A stretch of 18,601 nucleotides of DNA. It comes from Zhenhengia stercoravium (lineage in GTDB: Bacteria; Bacillota; Clostridia; Lachnospirales; Cellulosilyticaceae). Shown here in pieces: positions 1 through 7,092 of the stretch; within the stretch, counting starts at the first letter, position 1, and the number at the start of each line of letters is the position of its first letter. A program made the translations under genes and the position numbers. The notes beneath the pieces are model-generated. The model was not told where the DNA came from. It made no database searches and was given only the letters and a program-made list of their open reading frames with translations. The stretch is from the NCBI GenBank assembly GCA_018883975.1, contig JAHLFD010000166.1:1-18601 (forward strand), written 5' to 3'.

Positions 1-1
1 C

Positions 2-310
2 AATAAAGTAAGCCGAGTGGTCATTCTAGATAACCCATTTGGTAAAGCTTCAAGTGGACACGTTTTAGAACCTGTCTTCTTTATTGCCAAACAACTTGGA
101 TTCCAAATCATTGCCTTAACAGCACATACGGAAGGGGACTTCATTAGAAAATACTTCCCAATCGTCTATAGCTGCAAACTAAGATCTACAGCAGATTTAC
201 AAACAGCTATCTTTACAAAAGAACAGGAAATTAAGAAAGCCTACTTTATGGATAACGACCCAGTAGCTCTTAGCGTATTGGGTGAAACTAATCAAGTTAG
301 CTTGTTTTAG
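2..310 (+). CDS. SMC/SbcC-like coiled-coil ATPase, C-terminal end (5' truncated by window)
   Basis: The reading frame is open from the first bases of the window, so only the last ~102 residues are present. The first internal start (GTG at 17) falls inside a conserved core and is not a real start. The visible part reads like the Walker B/D-loop end of an SMC/Rad50/SbcC-type ATPase head: a hydrophobic beta strand (VVILD) followed by NPFGKASS, then a helix and strand (FIAKQLGFQIIALTA). In canonical SMC heads the Walker B Asp is followed by a catalytic Glu; here it is Asn, so this belongs to a divergent subfamily. Such proteins are usually very long coiled-coil ATPases acting on DNA (chromosome maintenance, repair or plasmid defence). 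Which family this is cannot be decided without the N-terminal part and the upstream genes. The TAG stop at 308-310 is followed directly by acetyltransferase debris in the same frame. Confidence 0.6.
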   Translation, partial: NKVSRVVILDNPFGKASSGHVLEPVFFIAKQLGFQIIALTAHTEGDFIRKYFPIVYSCKLRSTADLQTAIFTKEQEIKKAYFMDNDPVALSVLGETNQVSLF

Positions 311-340
311 TTTTTAGGATTAGATAGGCACTTAGATAAG

Positions 341-565
341 CTTATCATTGGAAAGTATGTTTGCATTGGGATGCAAGCAATGATTATGCCCGGAGTAAAG
401 AGTGGTGATGGTGCTGTTATTGCTGCTAGGTCAGTTGTCACTAAAGATGTAGAACCCTACACTATAGTTGGAGGTAATCCAGCAAAAGAGATTAAAAAAA
501 GGTTTTCGAATAAAGAAATTAAGAAACTGCAAGAAATGCAATGGTATAATTGGGAGAGAGAAGAA
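341..565 (+). pseudogene. CatB/Vat-type xenobiotic acetyltransferase remnant (C-terminal part only)
   Basis: The translation matches the end of the hexapeptide-repeat (left-handed beta-helix) xenobiotic acetyltransferases that acetylate chloramphenicol or streptogramin A. It shows an IIGKYVCIG coil, then IMPGVKSGDGAVIAARSVVTKDV, then the hallmark PYTIVGGNPAKEIKKRF and the C-terminal helix ending MQWYNWEREE. These enzymes are about 210 residues long; only about 75 C-terminal residues remain. There is no start codon or ribosome-binding site before the conserved sequence, and a stop (TAG 308-310) lies in frame upstream. The catalytic His region is missing, so it cannot be active. At about position 565 the frame runs straight into a GNAT sequence, giving an in-frame scar between two unrelated acetyltransferase folds. 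Confidence 0.75.
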
Positions 566-1026
566 TACGGCCCATTGTGTTTGAGCATTTGGCTGGATGA
601 TGAGATGGGGAGGTATTTATCCGACCCTCCTCGTGAAAATGCCAGTGAAGCCTGTATGAATTTTGCAAAATATATTGAGAAAGATGAAAGTTGGTATCCA
701 TTTGTAGTATTTTCGAAAAAGACTAATGAGTTTATTGGAACATGCAGTGTTGTTCCGATGGAAGACCCAAAACATTGGGATTTAGGTTACTGTGTACATA
801 AAAATTATTGGAGACAAGGATATGCTACGGAAATGATAAAGGCGCTGATGGCCTTTGGATATCAAAAAGGTGCTCGCAAATTTACAGCAGATGTGGCACA
901 AGAAAATCAGGCTTCTAATGGTGTACTAAAAAGTTAGGTTTCTTTGTTGAAAGAGAGGGTTCTTTTAAAAAGCGCGGAACAGATATTGTCTATAGCCAAT
1001 ATACATATAAGATTGATTTAGAATAG
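566..1026 (+). pseudogene. GNAT-family N-acetyltransferase remnant, 5'-truncated and frameshifted
   Basis: From about 566 the frame encodes a GNAT domain: LCLSIWLDDEMGRYLSDPP near its N-terminus, the strand DLGYCVHKNYW, and the acetyl-CoA-binding loop RQGYATEMIKAL (the R/Q-x-x-G-x-A motif). The usual first ten or so residues are absent, replaced by the CatB-type fragment. The frame then breaks near 926-933: the text reads CTAAAAAGTTAG, which stops at 935-937. One extra A in the A-run would restore the conserved VLKKLGF motif, and the +1-shifted frame continues sensibly to a TAG at 1024-1026 (LGFFVEREGSFKKRG...YKIDLE). The gene is therefore doubly broken: start lost and one base missing. A sequencing error in the A-run could explain the frameshift but not the missing N-terminus. 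Confidence 0.8.
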
Positions 1027-1100
1027 CTTCAAATAGTAATGAGTAAAGGAAAGCTATTAGAGAACTTGTAGAATGAACTTCAGACTTATCTATGAAACAT

Positions 1101-1129
1101 GTTTAAAATCTTGAGGTTCATGCTATAAT
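1101..1129 (+). promoter_or_regulatory. Extended -10 promoter for the Bce-type two-component operon
   Basis: TGCTATAAT at 1121-1129 is a perfect extended -10 (TGn-TATAAT). The best -35 is only TTTAAA (1102-1107, 16-bp spacer), which is typical when an extended -10 is present. It would start transcription around 1136, upstream of the hairpin at 1164-1197 and the regulator gene at 1221. Confidence 0.6.
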
Positions 1130-1163
1130 GAAAAGAATAAATCTAATTATAAGAACAATGACT

Positions 1164-1200
1164 AATCCTAGTACATAAATGAATATGTACTAGGATTTTT
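1164..1200 (+). terminator. Perfect 14-bp hairpin with U-tract in the regulator leader (terminator or attenuator)
   Basis: The arms 1164-1177 and 1184-1197 are perfectly complementary around a 6-base loop (AATGAA). The sequence reads into TTTTT at 1196-1200, the first two T pairing in the stem. It looks like an intrinsic terminator. It lies between the best promoter (1121-1129) and the GTG start at 1221, so it is either a leader attenuator or the terminator of whatever preceded this operon. The stem is AT-rich, so termination may be partial. Confidence 0.6.
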
Positions 1201-1220
1201 GTAAGAAAGGGTAAAAGATA

Positions 1221-1886
1221 GTGGCAAATATTTTTATTGTTGAAGATGACATATTGCTTAGGGAAGAACTTACACATTTATTAACCTCCTATGGACATAA
1301 ATGTATACATACAGATGATTTTCAGCACATTGTCCCCAAAATTTTAGAGGCACATTGCGACCTTGTTTTATTAGATATTCAGTTGCCTTACTATGATGGC
1401 TACTATATATGCAGGGAAGTAAGAGCTCAGTCTAATGTACCGATTATTGTGGTGACAAGTCGTAATACGGATATGGATGAGCTTATAAGCATGAACTTAG
1501 GGGCAGATGACTTCATTACAAAGCCGTATCATACACAGGTTTTATTAGCACATATAAATGCTGTTTTAAAACGTACCATGCACGCCGCCCCACTTCAGGT
1601 ACTAAGCCATAAAGAGGTCATGCTAAGTCTAGGAAGCGGCATAGTAAGTTATAAAGATAAGCAAGTGGAATTAACTAAAAATGAGCAGCGTATCCTTACG
1701 TTACTTATGCGTCATAAGGGGAGTATTGTCTCACGTGATGAAATCATGAATGAACTATGGCAATCAGATGAATTTATAGATGATAATACGCTTACTGTAA
1801 ATGTGAACAGGCTGCGTAAAAGGTTAGAGGAACTGGGTGTTTATGATTATTTAATCACTAAAAGAGGGCAAGGGTATATGGTATGA
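1221..1886 (+). CDS. OmpR/PhoB-family response regulator, Bce-type
   Basis: This 221-residue DNA-binding response regulator has a receiver domain (residues 1-~115) followed by a winged-helix effector domain (~130-221). The receiver shows the acidic pair E8/D9-D10, the phospho-acceptor D52 in LVLLDIQLP, the conserved T79 in VVTS and K101 in FITKPY. The C-terminal domain carries the OmpR-type signature (LTKNEQRILTLLMRH...ELW...VNRLRKRLE...GQGYMV). The start is GTG with an AGAAAGGG ribosome-binding site about 10 bases upstream. The stop overlaps the kinase ATG by four bases (ATGA), so the two are translationally coupled. Context (small kinase plus BceAB-type ABC genes) makes this the regulator that switches on the downstream peptide-detoxification transporter, probably through the site at 2907-2931. 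Confidence 0.92.
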   Translation: MANIFIVEDDILLREELTHLLTSYGHKCIHTDDFQHIVPKILEAHCDLVLLDIQLPYYDGYYICREVRAQSNVPIIVVTSRNTDMDELISMNLGADDFITKPYHTQVLLAHINAVLKRTMHAAPLQVLSHKEVMLSLGSGIVSYKDKQVELTKNEQRILTLLMRHKGSIVSRDEIMNELWQSDEFIDDNTLTVNVNRLRKRLEELGVYDYLITKRGQGYMV

Positions 1887-2893
1887 GGTTTAGTACATTT
1901 TTAAAGGAGAAATGGCTCTTTTGTATAACGCAAATAGGGATGATCCTTTTTGTAGGAGTCATGCTATCTGTATATGGCATTAGTGATTACGGTATAGGAT
2001 TTGTGTGTATAGCTATGGTACTAGTAGACAGCGGGGTACTTGCTGCAGAATACTTTCAAAAACATATGTATTATCATAAAATACTTAAAATCAGTGAAGC
2101 ACTAGACAAGCAAACATTAATGAGTGAACTGATAGAAGAGCCTAGTTTTGAAGAGGGGAAAATATGGTGGCTACTTCTACAAAGGGCAAACAAATCCATG
2201 AATGATGAAATTGCTACCTACCGTATTTTACAAGAGGAATATAAAACGTATATTGAAGCATGGATTCATGAGATTAAAACACCTATAGCTTCTACTAGGC
2301 TTATGTGTGAGAATCACAAAAATGATTTTACTAAGGTCCTAGGAAATGAAGTTAGCAAAATTGAGAGCTTTGTGGAGCAGGCACTTTTCTATGCAAGAAG
2401 TACGTCTTTAGAAAAAGATTATGTCATTAAGGAAGTAAGCCTTAATGATTTAGTACGAGGAGCCATCAAGAAACATGCGCGCCTGCTTATTGAAAAAAAA
2501 ATTATACTGCAATTAGAGCAATTAGACTATAAAGTCTTTGCAGATCCAAAATGGGTGGATTTTATTTTAGGGCAGCTTCTTTCTAATAGTATTAAATATG
2601 ATACAACAACTCTAAAGTGTGAGGCTGTAGAAAAGGATAAACAAATCCTCTTAACTATAGCAGATAATGGGGTGGGCATACCCATGCAAGATATAGGGAG
2701 AGTATTTAACAAAGGCTTTACAGGTGAGAATGGTAGAATCTATGGAAAATCTACAGGCATTGGACTGTATCTATGTAAAAAGCTTTGTGACAAAATGCAC
2801 CTAGGTATTTCTCTTGTGTCAGAACAAGGTGTAGGAACAACAGTAACCCTTGTCTTTCCTAAGGACAAAAGGATTTTCTTTGAGGAAGAGTAA
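1883..2893 (+). CDS. Bce-type intramembrane-sensing histidine kinase
   Basis: This 336-residue sensor kinase has two closely spaced N-terminal membrane helices (about residues 14-32 and 36-56) and almost no extracellular loop, the hallmark of intramembrane-sensing kinases. These detect peptide antibiotics indirectly through their partner ABC transporter. The dimerisation/phosphotransfer motif is WIHEIKTPIA with phospho-acceptor H129. The ATP-binding domain has the N box (LLSNSIKYD, N235), the G1 box DNGVGIP (261-267), an F-box-like VFNKGF and the G2 box STGIGLYL (290-297). It starts inside the regulator's stop codon and is followed after 99 bases by the ABC ATPase. All catalytic motifs are intact, and its length matches the BceS family. 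Confidence 0.92.
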   Translation: MRFSTFLKEKWLFCITQIGMILFVGVMLSVYGISDYGIGFVCIAMVLVDSGVLAAEYFQKHMYYHKILKISEALDKQTLMSELIEEPSFEEGKIWWLLLQRANKSMNDEIATYRILQEEYKTYIEAWIHEIKTPIASTRLMCENHKNDFTKVLGNEVSKIESFVEQALFYARSTSLEKDYVIKEVSLNDLVRGAIKKHARLLIEKKIILQLEQLDYKVFADPKWVDFILGQLLSNSIKYDTTTLKCEAVEKDKQILLTIADNGVGIPMQDIGRVFNKGFTGENGRIYGKSTGIGLYLCKKLCDKMHLGISLVSEQGVGTTVTLVFPKDKRIFFEEE

Positions 2894-2906
2894 ACTTTAG
2901 CTTATG

Positions 2907-2931
2907 TGACAAAGATGTAAGGTACATGTAA
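2907..2931 (+). promoter_or_regulatory. Putative Bce-type regulator operator upstream of the ABC genes
   Basis: TGACA (2907-2911), four bases, then TGTAA (2916-2920) fits the TnACA-N4-TGTAA consensus that I recall for Bce-type response regulators in Firmicutes. In addition ATGTAAGG occurs twice, at 2915-2922 and 2926-2933, exactly 11 bp apart (one helical turn), as expected for tandem OmpR-type binding. It lies about 35 bp upstream of the -10 candidate. Confidence 0.55.
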
Positions 2932-2964
2932 GGCAGGATTAAGGGAAGGCGCCTTTTAGGAGTC

Positions 2965-2970
2965 TATACT
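2965..2970 (+). promoter_or_regulatory. Candidate -10 box for the peptide-ABC genes
   Basis: TATACT lies 22 bases before the ATPase start. No recognisable -35 is present; instead a 10-bp palindrome (AAGGCGCCTT, 2946-2955) occupies that position, with the regulator boxes further upstream. This is compatible with an activator-dependent promoter. It is a weak prediction on its own. Confidence 0.4.
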
Positions 2971-2992
2971 AGTACTCAAGGAAAGAGGTGTA

Positions 2993-3763
2993 ATGATGAA
3001 TACAATATTAGAAGTGAAAAATATTGAGAAATACTATGGTAATAAAGGGAATGTCACAAAGGCAGTACACGACATAAGCTTTCAAGTAGAAAAAGGAGAA
3101 TACATTGGTATTATGGGAGCGTCAGGAAGTGGGAAAACCACTTTGCTAAACTGTATTTCAACCATTGATACAGTAACAGCAGGTCATATTTTACTAAATG
3201 GTAAGGATATGACAACCCTCAAATCAAAAGAGTTAGCCAAGTTTAGGAGGGAACATCTAGGGTTTATTTTCCAAGATTTTAATCTACTGGATACATTAAC
3301 TGCTTATGAAAATATTGCTATGGCATTAACTGTTCTTAAGATACCTCAAGGGGAAATCAAAGAGCGTATTCAAAAAGTAGCTAGGCAGCTTCAAATAGAA
3401 GAGATACTTAATAAGTTTCCTTATCAAATGTCAGGGGGACAAAAGCAAAGAGTAGCAAGTGCAAGAGCCATTATTACAAGGCCCTCTCTCATTTTGGCAG
3501 ATGAGCCTACAGGAGCATTAGATTCTAAGTCAGCAAAGATGCTTCTAGAGAGTTTTGAAGTCCTTAATCAAGAAGAGCGTGCAACGATTTTAATGGTGAC
3601 CCATGATGCCTTTACAGCTAGCTATTGTAAACGTATTTTATTTATTAAAGATGGTCGTATCTTTAACGAGCTTATAAAAGGCAATGATACAAGAAAAGCG
3701 TTTTTTAATAAAATCATAGAAGTTGTAGCCCTCTTAGGAGGTGATACGGACAATGTACTTTAA
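2993..3763 (+). CDS. BceA-type ABC transporter ATP-binding protein (peptide antibiotic detoxification)
   Basis: This 256-residue ABC ATPase belongs to the MacB/LolD/BceA branch. Visible motifs are Walker A GASGSGKTT (42-50), the Q-loop Q94 in IFQDFNLL, the ABC signature MSGGQKQR (146-153), Walker B LILADEPTGALD (from 167) and the H-loop H204 in MVTHD. The ribosome-binding site AAAGAGG (2982-2988) sits before two consecutive ATG codons (2993 and 2996); the second has slightly better spacing. The protein drives the large permease encoded next, which overlaps its 3' end by 11 bp. With the kinase and regulator it forms a flux-sensing resistance module that frees lipid II-cycle targets from peptide antibiotics. 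The substrate (bacitracin-like, lantibiotic or host defensin) cannot be told from sequence. Confidence 0.93.
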   Translation: MMNTILEVKNIEKYYGNKGNVTKAVHDISFQVEKGEYIGIMGASGSGKTTLLNCISTIDTVTAGHILLNGKDMTTLKSKELAKFRREHLGFIFQDFNLLDTLTAYENIAMALTVLKIPQGEIKERIQKVARQLQIEEILNKFPYQMSGGQKQRVASARAIITRPSLILADEPTGALDSKSAKMLLESFEVLNQEERATILMVTHDAFTASYCKRILFIKDGRIFNELIKGNDTRKAFFNKIIEVVALLGGDTDNVL

Positions 3764-5762
3764 ATTAGCCTTGAATAATGTAAAGAAAAGTTTTAAGGAT
3801 TACACCATTTATTTTTTAACGCTTACATTTAGCGTGTGTATCTTTTATGTATTTAATGCCATTGATAGTCAAAAGGCTATGATGATTGTCTCAGATACAA
3901 CAGAGATGATGATTAAAAACTTATCAACACTGATTGGTTATTTATCCATTTTTATAGCTGTTGTATTAGGTTTTCTTATTTTATATGCCAATAAGTTTTT
4001 AGTAAGAAGGCGTAATAAAGAGCTTGGACTTTATATGCTACTTGGTTTTGAAAAGGTGAAGATTTCTTGTATCCTTGTGCTGGAAACTTTTATGATAGGG
4101 CTTTGCTCTTTGGCAGTGGGGCTTGGTCTGGGTATCTTTTTATCTCAGGGATTATCTGTTTTTACTGCTAAACTGTTTGGAGCGCAGATGGCACAGTTTA
4201 CTTTTGTGTTTTCAAAGGAAGGGCTTTATAAATCTCTAGGTTGTTTTATATTGATTTATGCCATTGTGATTTTCTTTAATATTGGCATGATCTCAAAGTG
4301 TAAGCTTATTGATTTACTTTATGCAGACAAGAAAAGTGAAGCGCCTAAGGTAAAAAGTTTATGGCTCTCAGTGATTTTATTTGTCATATCTGTTATCTGC
4401 TTAGCCATAGCCTATGTTTTAATCATTGATAATGGGCTGATGGAATTGAATATTTATTTTTACTTGGCCTTTGTATTTGCTTTTATAGGAACTTTTTTAT
4501 TTTTCATGTCCTTATCAGGCTTTTTACTCAAGGTGATGCAGTGTTATGAAAAGCTGTATTATCGTGAACTGAATATGTTCATTTTTAGACAGATTAATAG
4601 TAAAATCAATACAACTTACGTGTCGATGACTTTTATTTGTCTTATGCTTGCTGTAACCATTGTGACCCTTTCTAGTGGTATGGCAATGAATGGGTCTATG
4701 AGAAGCGAGCTTGAAAGACTGACACCTTATGATGCTAGTTTAATATGGCAAAGAAATGTACGTACACCAGAAGTACGTCATATAGATATAGAGGCCGTAC
4801 TAGGTACTATGGATTTGAACATAGAAGACTATGCAAAAGAGGCTGGGGTTTATAATATGTATGAAACCCAGATTCCTTATGAAACCTTTTATAAAGGGCA
4901 AGATTTAGGAAAACAATCTTTATATATTAAGGATATTGCACAAAAGAAAATACAGGCCATAGGTTTATCAGATTATAATGAAGCACTTAAGCTTCAAGGA
5001 CTTAAACCTATTACATTAAAAGAAGATGAATATGCACTAAGCTGTATTTATGGTGAGCTTGTAACTATTCTTAAAAACTATTTGAAACAAGAAAATACTC
5101 TAACTTATGAGGGAAAGGATTATAAGGCTACTGGGTTATTAGAAAATACCTTGTATCTTCAATTGACAGCAGAGGCAGATATTATCATGGTTTTACCAGA
5201 TGAAGCAGTAAACACAAGTGAAAAAACAATGACTGGTATTAACTTCAATTATAAATCTGCGGATATGGAAGCAAAACTTATAGCAGATGTAGAGGCTAAA
5301 ACGGAAGGAGAGCCACAGGTAGAAGGTATTGAGATTGCTGGACTAACACGTAAATTGGTTTATGATGCCAGCGTAGGCCTTTCGGCTACTATGACCTATT
5401 TAACAGTTTATGTATCTATTGTGTTCCTGCTAGCAAGTGCTGCTATACTAGCACTCCAACAGCTTACAGAGTCAGAAGATAATAAAGTGCGTTATAAGCT
5501 GCTTAGAAAATTAGGAGTAGATGAGAAAGTCATTCATAGAGCACTTTTTGTACAGATTGCTATTTACTTCATGGTGCCATTATTTCTTGCTATTATACAT
5601 GGCGCGGTTGGCATTTATGTAGCAAACACAGTTATTATGATGGTTGGAGAGGTAAATGTGTTAGGAAGTATAGTCTTTACAGCAGTGGTATTTGTACTTA
5701 TTTATGGGGTTTATTTTGTGGGGACTTATTTAAGTAGTAAGAATCTCATTAGAAGTAAATGA
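3753..5762 (+). CDS. BceB-type ABC transporter permease (FtsX domain, large extracellular domain)
   Basis: The permease has about ten membrane helices and 669 residues when started at the ATG at 3753. An in-frame GTG at 3741 is part of the ribosome-binding site TAGGAGG (3735-3741), so the ATG is preferred; it also gives the typical BceB N-terminus (MYFKLALNNVKKSFKDYTIY). Helices occur near residues 14-34, 57-77, 105-127, 158-178, 203-225, 232-254 and 285-305. An extracellular domain of roughly 230 residues (~310-545) follows, then three C-terminal helices. The big domain between helices 7 and 8 is what separates BceB proteins from other FtsX permeases, and is thought to decide substrate specificity. 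The LLRKLGV segment after helix 8 resembles the conserved cytoplasmic coupling region. It overlaps the ATPase gene and ends just before a strong terminator. Confidence 0.92.
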   Translation: MYFKLALNNVKKSFKDYTIYFLTLTFSVCIFYVFNAIDSQKAMMIVSDTTEMMIKNLSTLIGYLSIFIAVVLGFLILYANKFLVRRRNKELGLYMLLGFEKVKISCILVLETFMIGLCSLAVGLGLGIFLSQGLSVFTAKLFGAQMAQFTFVFSKEGLYKSLGCFILIYAIVIFFNIGMISKCKLIDLLYADKKSEAPKVKSLWLSVILFVISVICLAIAYVLIIDNGLMELNIYFYLAFVFAFIGTFLFFMSLSGFLLKVMQCYEKLYYRELNMFIFRQINSKINTTYVSMTFICLMLAVTIVTLSSGMAMNGSMRSELERLTPYDASLIWQRNVRTPEVRHIDIEAVLGTMDLNIEDYAKEAGVYNMYETQIPYETFYKGQDLGKQSLYIKDIAQKKIQAIGLSDYNEALKLQGLKPITLKEDEYALSCIYGELVTILKNYLKQENTLTYEGKDYKATGLLENTLYLQLTAEADIIMVLPDEAVNTSEKTMTGINFNYKSADMEAKLIADVEAKTEGEPQVEGIEIAGLTRKLVYDASVGLSATMTYLTVYVSIVFLLASAAILALQQLTESEDNKVRYKLLRKLGVDEKVIHRALFVQIAIYFMVPLFLAIIHGAVGIYVANTVIMMVGEVNVLGSIVFTAVVFVLIYGVYFVGTYLSSKNLIRSK

Positions 5763-5775
5763 TTAAATTAAAACG

Positions 5776-5828
5776 AGACTCTGTGGCTTTAGAATATTGA
5801 TCTAAAGCCTTCACAGAGTCTTCTTTTA
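5776..5828 (+). terminator. Strong intrinsic terminator after the peptide-resistance operon
   Basis: The long hairpin pairs 5776-5793 with 5801-5821 (10 bp plus 8 bp, interrupted by a three-base CTT bulge in the 3' arm) around a 7-base loop. It is followed by TCTTTT. It begins 14 bases after the permease stop. Confidence 0.85.
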
Positions 5829-5834
5829 TGCTAA

Positions 5835-5855
5835 AATAATATTTGAAATATTATT
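5835..5855. promoter_or_regulatory. 21-bp perfect palindrome upstream of the hydrolase gene (possible operator)
   Basis: AATAATATTT and AAATATTATT are perfect inverted arms around a single G. The element sits 34 bp before the hydrolase start, and a TAAAAT -10-like hexamer (5832-5837) overlaps its left edge. It is purely AT, so chance is a real alternative. Confidence 0.3.
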
Positions 5856-5888
5856 AAATATTCTGCGTGTTTCTGAGGGGGGAACTAA

Positions 5889-6719
5889 ATGCTACATACA
5901 AGCATAGAACTTAATCAGGTTTTTAAAGGGCTAGGAAGTAATGAACAAGGTGCTACACTTCATACTTATGTGATAGATAATAGCCCTGAAGTAGATATGG
6001 ATAGAGTAAGACCAAGTATTCTTATATGCCCAGGAGGTGGATACGGCTTTACATCAGATAGAGAAGCTGAGCCGGTAGCTTTAGCTTTTGCAGCAGAAGG
6101 GTATAATGCTTTTGTATTAAGATACAGTGTAAGTCCTAGTCAGTATCCACAGCAACTTTTAGAAGTTTCAGCGGCTGTAGCTTATGTAAGACGTATGGCA
6201 AAGGCATGGCATGTAGATACAGATAAAATCATTGTATGTGGTTTTTCAGCTGGAGGGCACTTAGTAGGGCATCTGGGTGTAGCTTGGCAGGAGCAGTTTA
6301 TTCAAGATGCGCTAGAGCTTAATGAAGCAGAAAATAAACCTAATGCTATGCTATTAAGTTATCCTGTTATTACAAGTGGTACTTTTGCACACGAAGGGTC
6401 TTTTAGAAATCTATTAGGTGAAACCTATGAGCAAGATAAAGAAAAAGTTTCATTAGAGCTTTTAGTAAGTAAGCTTACACCACCAGCTTTTATCTGGCAT
6501 ACTTTTGAAGATCAAGCTGTACCTGTAGAGAATAGCATGCTCTTTGCACAGGCACTTAAAAAATATAATATTCCTTTTGAACTTCATATTTATCCAAAAG
6601 GTGGACATGGATTAAGTCTTTGTGATCAGAGAACAGCTAAGCCAGATGCTGATTATCTCGTTAATACTCATGTGGGCACATGGTTTAAACTGGCTACAGA
6701 ATGGATTAATCAATTATAG
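5889..6719 (+). CDS. Alpha/beta-hydrolase, esterase/lipase (acetylesterase-like)
   Basis: This 276-residue alpha/beta-hydrolase resembles the small-molecule esterase/acetylesterase group (BD-FAE/Aes-like). The oxyanion-hole loop CPGGGY (47-52) precedes the nucleophile elbow GFSAGG with S120. The acid D208 (TFEDQAVP) and catalytic H240 (KGGHGL) complete the triad in the right order and spacing. There is no signal peptide, so it acts in the cytoplasm. The start is backed by GAGGGGGG (5875-5882), 6 bases from the ATG. It stands alone, with terminators on both sides. A role in deacetylating imported sugars (for example acetylated sialic acids handled next to the sialidase, or xylo-oligosaccharides) is possible but is inference; the substrate is not evident from sequence. 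Confidence 0.85.
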   Translation: MLHTSIELNQVFKGLGSNEQGATLHTYVIDNSPEVDMDRVRPSILICPGGGYGFTSDREAEPVALAFAAEGYNAFVLRYSVSPSQYPQQLLEVSAAVAYVRRMAKAWHVDTDKIIVCGFSAGGHLVGHLGVAWQEQFIQDALELNEAENKPNAMLLSYPVITSGTFAHEGSFRNLLGETYEQDKEKVSLELLVSKLTPPAFIWHTFEDQAVPVENSMLFAQALKKYNIPFELHIYPKGGHGLSLCDQRTAKPDADYLVNTHVGTWFKLATEWINQL

Positions 6720-6889
6720 AAATATGGAAGAAAAAGTCTAAATCCTTCTAAGTCAAATACAATAGACCAAACAACTTTTAATATACAAAATGCGTATAAT
6801 CAGAATATGGTCATTGTATGGAGTGCCTATATGGCACTTACAAGTTGTATAGTAGAGGCACAATTTAAGTGATTTATAAATTTATAGCT
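6720..6889 (+). other. Non-coding stretch between hydrolase and sialidase, possible short transcript
   Basis: No supported gene is seen. The stretch contains a TATAAT at 6795-6800 with no clear -35, a short hairpin (AGTGCC 6822-6827 / GGCACT 6833-6838) and, just downstream, the terminator at 6890-6925. A 21-codon frame (6807-6872) lacks a ribosome-binding site and is probably not translated. The rest looks like ordinary AT-rich spacer. Confidence 0.3.
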
Positions 6890-6925
6890 AAAAAGACTGT
6901 CGTAAAAGTTTACGGCAGTCTTTTT
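6890..6925. terminator. Intrinsic terminator before the sialidase gene
   Basis: Arms 6890-6906 and 6909-6925 are complementary with a single G-U pair. They form a stem flanked by A5 and T5, so it could work in both directions. It probably ends the hydrolase transcript. Confidence 0.8.
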
Positions 6926-6974
6926 AGTTGGTTAGAAATATGAAAAAAGTTTCCGTTTTGTAGTAGATGGTTAA

Positions 6975-6991
6975 ATGTATAATTTATACAT
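6975..6991. promoter_or_regulatory. 17-bp perfect palindrome over a -10 box: putative operator of the sialidase gene
   Basis: ATGTATAA-T-TTATACAT is a perfect inverted repeat (8+1+8) that contains the only good -10 hexamer (TATAAT 6978-6983) upstream of the sialidase. The -35 is poor. Palindromes of the TGTATAA/TTATACA kind placed on a promoter are typical of dimeric repressors such as GntR-family proteins. No such regulator gene is in the window. Confidence 0.45.
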
Positions 6992-7092
6992 AAAATTTAA
7001 TAAATAACTTGAAAATATTATATAAATATGTGAAAATTAAGATATAAATTAGTATAGCCATTTAAAATATACTATTGAAAAAGGAGATAAAA

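Noticed and set aside
17..1026. Read-through or fusion of the SMC-like ATPase with the acetyltransferase fragment (same frame across the TAG at 308-310)
   Set aside because: The ATPase end looks natural, a single TAG separates the two, and the downstream part is a truncated remnant. Sharing a frame is a one-in-three chance and there is no recoding signal.
1062..1119. Repeated GAACTT and imperfect inverted GAGGTTC around the regulator promoter
   Set aside because: The arms are short and mismatched, and comparable matches are expected by chance in this composition.
6807..6872. 21-codon peptide
   Set aside because: There is no ribosome-binding site and no recognisable feature; the sequence is better explained as spacer or a short RNA.
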